Assembly: GCF_025630775.1 (NCBI RefSeq)
Contig: NZ_JAOSZE010000024.1
Location: 99,866-163,865 of the forward strand
DNA from: Actinoplanes sp. KI2
GTDB lineage: Bacteria > Actinomycetota > Actinomycetes > Mycobacteriales > Micromonosporaceae
Direction: 5' to 3'
DNA length: 64,000 nucleotides
Shown: one piece after another, positions 58,828-64,000 of the stretch
Layout of the letters: each line of letters starts with the position of its first letter
Numbering within the stretch: the first letter of the stretch is position 1
The notes under the pieces: generated by a model
Told to the model about the DNA's origin: nothing
The model's database searches: none
Seen by the model: only the letters and a program-made list of their open reading frames with translations
Translations under genes and position numbers: made by a program

Positions 58828-59619
58828 CTACTGGCCCTCGCCCATGTTCTTCTCGGGTGCCGTACTGACGCCGGCCGAAACCGGGACCGGGGACAGCGGA
58901 ACCTCCATCGGCGCGAGCAGGTTCATTGGTGCGAGGCCGGCGCCGCGTTCGAGCACAAGGCTCAGTGACTTGCCGAGGCTGAACCGGCCGCTGAGGCCGA
59001 CCGCCAGCAGCTTCTGCGCCATGGTCGGCTGGAAGGAGGCTTCGCCCAGCGCCGGGATGGTGATCTGCGCGGGCTGGCCGGCGGAGCCGGACACCAGGGA
59101 GGCGCCCGGCGTCGGCGCCGTCGAGGCCGCCCCGGACGGGTCGTTGACCTCGCCCGCCGACAGGCTCGGATGCGGCGACTTCTTGCCGCCGGGCGCCGGT
59201 TCCGGGTTCGCGCTGGGTGAGGCGGCCGCTGTCCCGCCGGTGAGCGCTATCCGCTGTGCCGTCACGTACCCGGGCGGTGGGACATCGACCGTCGGCGGCG
59301 CGCTGCGGATCACCACGGTCATCGGCTGCTCGGTCTCGTTGAACAAGCTGACCTGCAGCGGCGCCGTACCGCCGGCGGGATAGCCGGCCGGTCCGGCGTA
59401 GAGCACTTGCAGATTGCGGATCAGCAAACTGCCGTCCGGGCTCTGCGTGTTGAGCCCGGAGATGGGCGGCTTGAGGGTCGCGGTCTCGGCGGCCTGGCCG
59501 GACGAGCAGCCGGCGAGCGCGGCCGCCGCGGCCGCCGCGGCAACGGCCGACCGGGCGACACAGATCGCAGAGGAACGCGACCGGCGGAGCTTTCCCGAGG
59601 GAACGGCGTTGTACGACAT
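58828..59619 (-). CDS. Lipoprotein of unknown function
   Basis: A 263-residue exported lipoprotein. The hydrophobic signal SAVAAAAAAAALAGC ends in a lipobox. LLIRNLQVLYAGPAGYPAGG and APLQVSLFNETEQPMTVVIR form an immunoglobulin-like strand pattern seen in many actinomycete lipoproteins. A Pro/Ser-rich linker and a second half ending VPVSAGVSTAPEKN follow. ATG 59619 chosen because upstream sequence in frame is phosphoketolase debris. Confidence 0.7.
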   Translation of the reverse strand: MSYNAVPSGKLRRSRSSAICVARSAVAAAAAAAALAGCSSGQAAETATLKPPISGLNTQSPDGSLLIRNLQVLYAGPAGYPAGGTAPLQVSLFNETEQPMTVVIRSAPPTVDVPPPGYVTAQRIALTGGTAAASPSANPEPAPGGKKSPHPSLSAGEVNDPSGAASTAPTPGASLVSGSAGQPAQITIPALGEASFQPTMAQKLLAVGLSGRFSLGKSLSLVLERGAGLAPMNLLAPMEVPLSPVPVSAGVSTAPEKNMGEGQ

Positions 59620-59708
59620 GGCGGCGCGTGTTCCCGCGTTCGGCCGCTCGAAACGATTCGTATCGGGCGGCCGCCGAAACGTCAGGACGGCCACGGCCCC
59701 GTTCGCTA

Positions 59709-59747
59709 CCTCGGGCAGGTCGGCGCCGTGCGCCGACCTGCCCGAGG
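59709..59747. repeat. Perfect 18-bp inverted repeat, 3-nt loop
   Basis: 59709-59726 is the exact reverse complement of 59730-59747 around CGT. The left arm belongs to a phosphoketolase-like fragment on the minus strand (HGADLPEVA), the right arm to a baeRF-like fragment on the plus strand (CADLPEAL). Confidence 0.9.
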
Positions 59748-59791
59748 CCCTCTCGGTCGGCGGCGCGCCCCGGCACCGTACGGTGGCCGGC
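59747..59791 (+). repeat. 45-nt copy of baeRF gene segment
   Basis: Matches 31333-31377 at 44 of 45 positions and would encode ALSVGGAPRHRTVAG; the sequence on either side is unrelated apart from GADL/CADL just upstream. Debris of a second baeRF gene or a recombination scar. Confidence 0.8.
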
Positions 59792-59926
59792 GGCTGCGCC
59801 GCGGGCTGCCAACCGTCGCACGCGCTTGGGGATGCCGACGTCCGGTTCCGCACCGAGCCCCTCGAAGGACCCAATGTCGCGTCCAGCGGTCGGCGCCGAT
59901 CGGCATCATCGCCGGAACCGGTGCAT

Positions 59927-60352
59927 TCAGCACTCGTCGTCGCCGAGACCGTCGATGAGCAGGGTGAGACCGATGCCGGTCATCCAGACGTCTTTGGCGA
60001 TGGTCAAGCCCTGCTGGGTCGGGCGCAGGCTGCCTTTCTCTCGCATCTCGGGGGTGCGAAGGTACAGGCCGAGCAGACCTGCGGAGAAGGCCGTCAGCGC
60101 GGCGCCGACCACTGCGGCGGGTACGACGGGAACGAGCAATACGGTTCCCAGCGCCAGTTCTCCGGCGCAGAGCAAGCGGACGAATCGCTGCGGGGATACC
60201 GAACGAAGGAACGGATAGGCCATGGTCGCCATGCCGTGCAGAGCCGCCGCGGTGTCGTCGTCGGCGTGCCGCTTGGACAGGCCTGAGTTGATGAGGAACA
60301 CCCCGGTGGTGAGGCGCCCCGGCACATGCCGGAACCGCGCGCGTCGTGACAT
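59927..60352 (-). CDS. DoxX-like membrane protein
   Basis: A 141-residue protein. RLTTGVFLINSGLSKRHADD opens the DoxX-type four-helix fold; RFVRLLCAGELALGTVLLV and VVGAALTAFSAGLLGLYL are helices. GGAGGAGAG lies before ATG 60352 although the frame extends far upstream. The family links to thiol and redox homeostasis in actinobacteria; the precise role is unknown. Confidence 0.75.
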   Translation of the reverse strand: MSRRARFRHVPGRLTTGVFLINSGLSKRHADDDTAAALHGMATMAYPFLRSVSPQRFVRLLCAGELALGTVLLVPVVPAAVVGAALTAFSAGLLGLYLRTPEMREKGSLRPTQQGLTIAKDVWMTGIGLTLLIDGLGDDEC

Positions 60353-60402
60353 CCTGCTCTCCTCCTCCGACCCATCCCAGCAGCATCCGCGCCCGACGTC
60401 GA

Positions 60403-60418
60403 TTGGCAGAATTGCCAA
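60403..60418. promoter_or_regulatory. TTGGCA-N4-TGCCAA palindrome upstream of doxX
   Basis: A perfect 6-bp inverted repeat 51 bp before the DoxX start, in the right place for an operator. Regulator unknown. Confidence 0.45.
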
Positions 60419-60491
60419 GTGAGAACGCCGCTGCCGCCGGGTAGTCCTTGCGGCAGCCGGTCTGGCGTCATCTGCGAGCGGTGGACGGATC

Positions 60492-60627
60492 ATGGCAGTT
60501 GTGCCGATGCGCTCGAACGACCATCCGGGGTCATATGGGTGGTACGGCATCTCGCGGACGGGGGAATCGAAGATGGCCGACGAAGCAAGCGGTAGGCGGG
60601 TGGCCATCCTCGTCAAGGATCCGTGAC
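60492..60627 (+). CDS. Short frame, possible gene remnant
   Basis: A 44-codon frame ends MADEASGRRVAILVKDP. GRRVAILV resembles the first strand of DJ-1/PfpI-type proteins, but nothing follows. Very weak; the 360-bp region between doxX and the sigma gene otherwise shows no gene. Confidence 0.15.
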
Positions 60628-60712
60628 CTGCGTCCGAAACCGATACAGCATTCAACAATGGCGGTGATACCGCACTACTCACATCATCCGCCAGCACCGC
60701 GAGGGGTTTCGG

Positions 60713-61867
60713 ATGCACGGAGGACGTCGGGAAGAAGACTTTTCCGAGACAGCGGACCTGGACCACGCGGCATCGGAGTACGCCATCGCCTGGATGGTTT
60801 CCGATACGAGCCACCGATACTTGTTGCGGGACGATTTGATCCGCCGTCTGATTCCGTTCGCGGATCGGCTGGCATCGCGTTACCGGGAACGCACCGAACC
60901 GCTCGACGATATTCGTCAGGCGGCCCGGCTCGGTCTGGTGAAGGCGGTCGACCGATACAACCCGGAGCGCGGCTCGTTCACCGCCTTTGCCTTCGTCACC
61001 ATCAACGGCGAGGTGAAGCGCCACTTCCGGGACCGCACCTGGAGCGTGCACGTGAACCGGCGGCTGCAAGACCTGTCCATGGAGGTGGGTCACGCCACCG
61101 CCGAACTGACCCAGGCCCTGTCCCGGACGCCTACTGCTCCCGAGATCGCCCGGCACCTCAAGGTGGACGAGCACGACGTACGCAACGCACATATGTGCGC
61201 AGCCGGGCGCACTCCGATGTCCTTGAACACGCAGCTGGGCGACGACGGCCGAGAACTCGGTGACCTGATCGGAAAATCGGACTCAACGCTCGAGAGCGTC
61301 GCGGATCGGCTCGCCTTGGAGGAGTTGGTGCGCGAACTGCCGCCAGAGATCCAGCGCATGATCATCATGCGGTTCCACGGCAACCGGACCCAGTCGCAGA
61401 TCGCTACCGAATTCGGCATCTCGCAGATGCACGTGTCGCGGTTGCTGCGCCGCGGCCTGGCGTGGTTGCGGACGGCTCTGCTCAGCGATTCACCACCATC
61501 GTGGCACCAGGTGCACGAATACCTTGAGCCGGAGACCATGAAGGTGCAGCTACGGAAGACCGACACATCGATCGATGTCCGGGTGGGCGGCGACATCGAC
61601 GCAGACACCGCGGACCGGCTGTCCCGGCGGCTACAGTCGGCCATCTCGCTGGCCGTCGAACAAGGCCAACAGGGGCAGCAAGGCCGGCTCGGCGTCGACC
61701 TGACCCGGGTGCTCAACATCGACACTACCGGTGCCGCGGTGTTGCGTGACGCCCGGATATCCGCGTCGCGGTCCCAGGTCACCATGACCATAATCGGCCT
61801 GCCGCCGCACCTGGAGTCCATCCTGGCCGGCGACGAGCCCCCGACCACCACCCTGATGCACCCGTAA
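60713..61867 (+). CDS. SigB/SigF-type sigma factor fused to a C-terminal STAS domain
   Basis: A 384-residue protein in one uninterrupted frame. Residues 30-265 are a group 3 sigma factor: region 2 PLDDIRQAARLGLVKAVDRY and FTAFAFVTINGEVKRHFRDR, region 3 LSRTPTAPEIARHLKVDEHD, region 4 RTQSQIATEFGISQMHVSRL. Residues 278-384 are a STAS domain (DVRVGGDIDADTADRLSRRL, LGVDLTRVLNIDTTGAAVLR). STAS proteins normally act as separate anti-anti-sigma factors, so this fusion may control its own release. GAGGGG precedes the ATG. cydA begins 51 bp downstream. Confidence 0.85.
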   Translation: MHGGRREEDFSETADLDHAASEYAIAWMVSDTSHRYLLRDDLIRRLIPFADRLASRYRERTEPLDDIRQAARLGLVKAVDRYNPERGSFTAFAFVTINGEVKRHFRDRTWSVHVNRRLQDLSMEVGHATAELTQALSRTPTAPEIARHLKVDEHDVRNAHMCAAGRTPMSLNTQLGDDGRELGDLIGKSDSTLESVADRLALEELVRELPPEIQRMIIMRFHGNRTQSQIATEFGISQMHVSRLLRRGLAWLRTALLSDSPPSWHQVHEYLEPETMKVQLRKTDTSIDVRVGGDIDADTADRLSRRLQSAISLAVEQGQQGQQGRLGVDLTRVLNIDTTGAAVLRDARISASRSQVTMTIIGLPPHLESILAGDEPPTTTLMHP

Positions 61868-61918
61868 ACACTGTTCTACCTGGTGTTTACCCCAGCAGTA
61901 GCGGGGAAGGCGGGCACC

Positions 61919-63280
61919 ATGCCGTTGATGGCGTTCCTGGCCGAGCCCGGGGATCCCGCGCAGCTGCTGCCGGCTCGCGAGCAGATGGCGTTCACCCTCG
62001 GCTTTCACATCATCCTGGTGCCGTTCGGCGTCGCGTTCACGTTCCTCATGCTGGTGGCGAACTACCGTGGCCTGCGCCGCCACGACGACACCGCCCTGCT
62101 TCTCGCCGAGCGGTGGTCGGGTGTGGCGGCGGTGCTGTTCGCGGTCGGTGCGGTGTCGGGCACCGTGCTCTCGTTCGAGCTCGGGCTGCTCTGGCCGGGG
62201 CTGATGGGCCGGTACGGCGCGGCGTACGGACTTCCGTTCGGCGTCGAGGGGATCTTCTTCTTCATCGAGGCGATCTTCATCGCGATCTACATCTACGGGT
62301 GGCGCCGGCTCAGCCCGTGGACGCATTTCTGGTCCGGTGTGCCGGTCACGCTGGCCGGCCTCGGCGGGACGCTGTCGGTGGTCGCTGCGAACGGATGGAT
62401 GAACCAGCCGGCCGGGATCACTGTCGACTCGGCCGGCAGGGTCGTCGACGTCGATCCCGTCCGGGTGTTCTTCAACGGTGCATTCTGGTACGAGGCCATC
62501 CACATGTTCCTCGCCGCGTACGTGGTGGCCGGTTTTGTCGTCGCCGGCGTCTACGCGACCGGCATGCTGAGGGGCCGGCGGGACGCGTACCACCGGCTCG
62601 GATTTTTGATTTCGTTCGTCACCGCGGCGGTGGTCATGCCGCTGCAGATCTTCGTGGGCGACGTTGCCGCGCGCGAGGTGTTCCATCGCGAGCCGGACAA
62701 GTTCGCGGCGATCGAGGCGTTGCCGCACACGTCCACCCATGTGCCCGAGACGCTCGGCGGCGTGTTGGTGAACGGGCAGGTCAAGTACGGCATCTCGATC
62801 CCCGATGGCGCCTCGCTGCTGTCGGGATTCTCGCCGGGCACCAGGATCAGTGGACTTGACGCGATACCGGTGGAGGTGCGGCCATCACCACGTCTTGTCA
62901 CCATTGTCCACTGGTCGTTCGACATCATGGTCGGGATCAGCTTCGTGTTACTGACGCTCGCCGTGTGGTTCGCGATCGTGTGGTGGCGGCGCCGGGACCT
63001 TCCCCGCTCCCGCTGGTTCTTGCGCGCCACGGCGGTCTCCGGCGTGCTGGCGGTCGTGTGCCTGGAAGCCGGCTGGGTGGTGACCGAGGTGGGCCGGCAA
63101 CCATGGACCGTCCGCGGCATGCTGCTGACCCGGGACGCGGTGACCACCTCCGGGAACGTGTGGGCGTTCTTCAGCGGCGCGCTCATCATCTATGTCGCGG
63201 TGGGCGCCGGCGCCGTGTTCGTTCTTCGCATCATGCGCCGGCGCTGGTCGACCCCCGTACCGTATGGACCGCAACCGTGA
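61919..63280 (+). CDS. cydA: Cytochrome bd oxidase subunit I
   Basis: A 453-residue quinol oxidase subunit with nine predicted helices. Haem ligands are a His in FTLGFHIILVPFG, a His in WYEAIHMF and a Met in FDIMVGIS; GWVVTEVGRQPW is the conserved CydA motif. It oxidises quinol and reduces O2 with high affinity in the membrane. GGGAAGG lies before ATG 61919; the frame opens at GTG 61883. Overlaps cydB as GTGA. May share a transcript with the sigma-STAS gene. Confidence 0.95.
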   Translation: MPLMAFLAEPGDPAQLLPAREQMAFTLGFHIILVPFGVAFTFLMLVANYRGLRRHDDTALLLAERWSGVAAVLFAVGAVSGTVLSFELGLLWPGLMGRYGAAYGLPFGVEGIFFFIEAIFIAIYIYGWRRLSPWTHFWSGVPVTLAGLGGTLSVVAANGWMNQPAGITVDSAGRVVDVDPVRVFFNGAFWYEAIHMFLAAYVVAGFVVAGVYATGMLRGRRDAYHRLGFLISFVTAAVVMPLQIFVGDVAAREVFHREPDKFAAIEALPHTSTHVPETLGGVLVNGQVKYGISIPDGASLLSGFSPGTRISGLDAIPVEVRPSPRLVTIVHWSFDIMVGISFVLLTLAVWFAIVWWRRRDLPRSRWFLRATAVSGVLAVVCLEAGWVVTEVGRQPWTVRGMLLTRDAVTTSGNVWAFFSGALIIYVAVGAGAVFVLRIMRRRWSTPVPYGPQP

Positions 63281-64000
63281 GCACGCTGGTCGCGATCGCC
63301 CTGCTGCTCGGTGTGCTGGCCTATGCGGTCTTCGGCGGCGCCGACTTCGGTGCCGGCTTCTGGGACCTGACCGCCGGCGGCGCGCAGCACGGCCGCGCTC
63401 CCCGCGCCGTGATCGACCACTCGCTGGGCCCGGTTTGGGAGGCCAATCACACCTGGCTGATCTACTGCCTGGTCGTGTTCTGGACCGCGTTCCCGCCCGC
63501 GTTCGCGACCGTCATGCGCACCCTCTACCTTCCGCTCGGCCTGGCCGCGCTGGGCATCGTGCTGCGCGGGAGCGGCTTCGCGTTCCGCAAGGCGTTACAG
63601 GAGATTCCATATCAGCGGGTGGCCGGTGCCGCGTTCGCCGTCAGCTCCGTGGTGACACCGTTCTTCTTCGGTACGGTGGCCGGCGGGATCGCCTCCGGCC
63701 GGGTGCCCGGTGGGCCGCTGGCCAGCTGGATCAACCCGACCTCGCTGTTCACCGGTGTGCTGGCTGTCGCGGTGTGCGCGTACCTGGCGGCGGTCTTCCT
63801 CACCGCCGACGCCCCGCCCGAGTTGGTGCCCTACTTCCGGCAGCGGGCATGGCTCACCGCGTGGGTGACCGGCCTGCTCAGCATTGCCGGGATCTTCGTC
63901 CTGCGCGCCGATGCCCGCCGCCTCTTCGACGGGCTTCTCGGCCGGGCACTGCCGATCGCGATCCTGAGCGTGCTGGCCGGCGTCGCCGCGCTGGTCCTTC
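63277..64000 (+). CDS. cydB: Cytochrome bd oxidase subunit II, partial (runs off window)
   Basis: Starts at GTG 63277 inside the cydA stop and stays open to the window end. AVFGGADFGAGFWDLTAGG, GPVWEANHTWLIYCLVVFW and FPPAFATVMRTLYLPLG are the CydB signatures. About 241 residues are present; the remaining third should lie beyond. Forms the bd oxidase with CydA. Confidence 0.95.
   Translation, partial: MSTLVAIALLLGVLAYAVFGGADFGAGFWDLTAGGAQHGRAPRAVIDHSLGPVWEANHTWLIYCLVVFWTAFPPAFATVMRTLYLPLGLAALGIVLRGSGFAFRKALQEIPYQRVAGAAFAVSSVVTPFFFGTVAGGIASGRVPGGPLASWINPTSLFTGVLAVAVCAYLAAVFLTADAPPELVPYFRQRAWLTAWVTGLLSIAGIFVLRADARRLFDGLLGRALPIAILSVLAGVAALVL

Overview
The window is high-GC DNA with many GTG starts, and its genes are typical of a soil actinomycete: an ECF42 sigma factor, a conservon-type kinase, an F420/deazaflavin enzyme, an HSP18 regulator, LacI-controlled glycoside hydrolases and a SigB/SigF-type sigma factor. 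The best guess is Micromonosporaceae, Actinoplanes-like. That is inference; no rRNA or other species marker is present.

Layout. 0-7.1 kb: a membrane protein, a CopC-like protein and a HAD phosphatase, then a leftward operon (YCII protein, ECF42 sigma factor, PLP decarboxylase, VOC protein, alpha/beta hydrolase). This operon faces a SnoaL-like gene across a promoter that reads as an ECF42 site on both strands. 7-14.2 kb: an accessory-looking stretch with small unknown proteins, an SMI1/KNR4 protein, a degenerate tRNA-Sec(UCA), a zinc-ribbon/PD-(D/E)XK nuclease gene pair, a frameshifted gene, a deazaflavin nitroreductase and STAS-type regulators. 14.3-24.8 kb: secreted isoamylase, a DUF4173-type membrane protein, an orphan NIT-domain histidine kinase, a K+ channel/TrkA protein with its DUF6394 partner, and a DUF4386/TetR divergent pair. 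25-35 kb: stress and housekeeping accessory genes (DUF2267, DsbA-like, general stress protein, glutamate decarboxylase, Rv2629-like baeRF, DUF2795, STAS, Hsp20 with its HSP18-type regulator).

35-52 kb is a carbohydrate-utilisation locus: a GH75 chitosanase, a PQQ-type sugar dehydrogenase with discoidin and FN3 domains, a GH29-like enzyme, an ABC importer without its own ATPase, a LacI repressor, alpha-galactosidases of GH36 and GH27, a GH105 hydrolase and a GH28 polygalacturonase. It looks built to strip galactose- and fucose-decorated pectic polymers outside the cell and import the sugars. Matching 14-bp palindromes and matching promoter geometry at 43.3 kb and 51.7 kb suggest that one LacI protein controls both ends.

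52-60 kb: a P450, a glycosyltransferase, an FNT channel, unknown genes and a lipoprotein. Scattered among them are fragments of a phosphoketolase and a 45-nt fragment of the baeRF gene, so this stretch is decayed and rearranged. 60-64 kb: DoxX, a sigma factor fused to a STAS domain, and cytochrome bd oxidase (cydA, then cydB running off the window). No rRNA, CRISPR array or intact transposase was seen.
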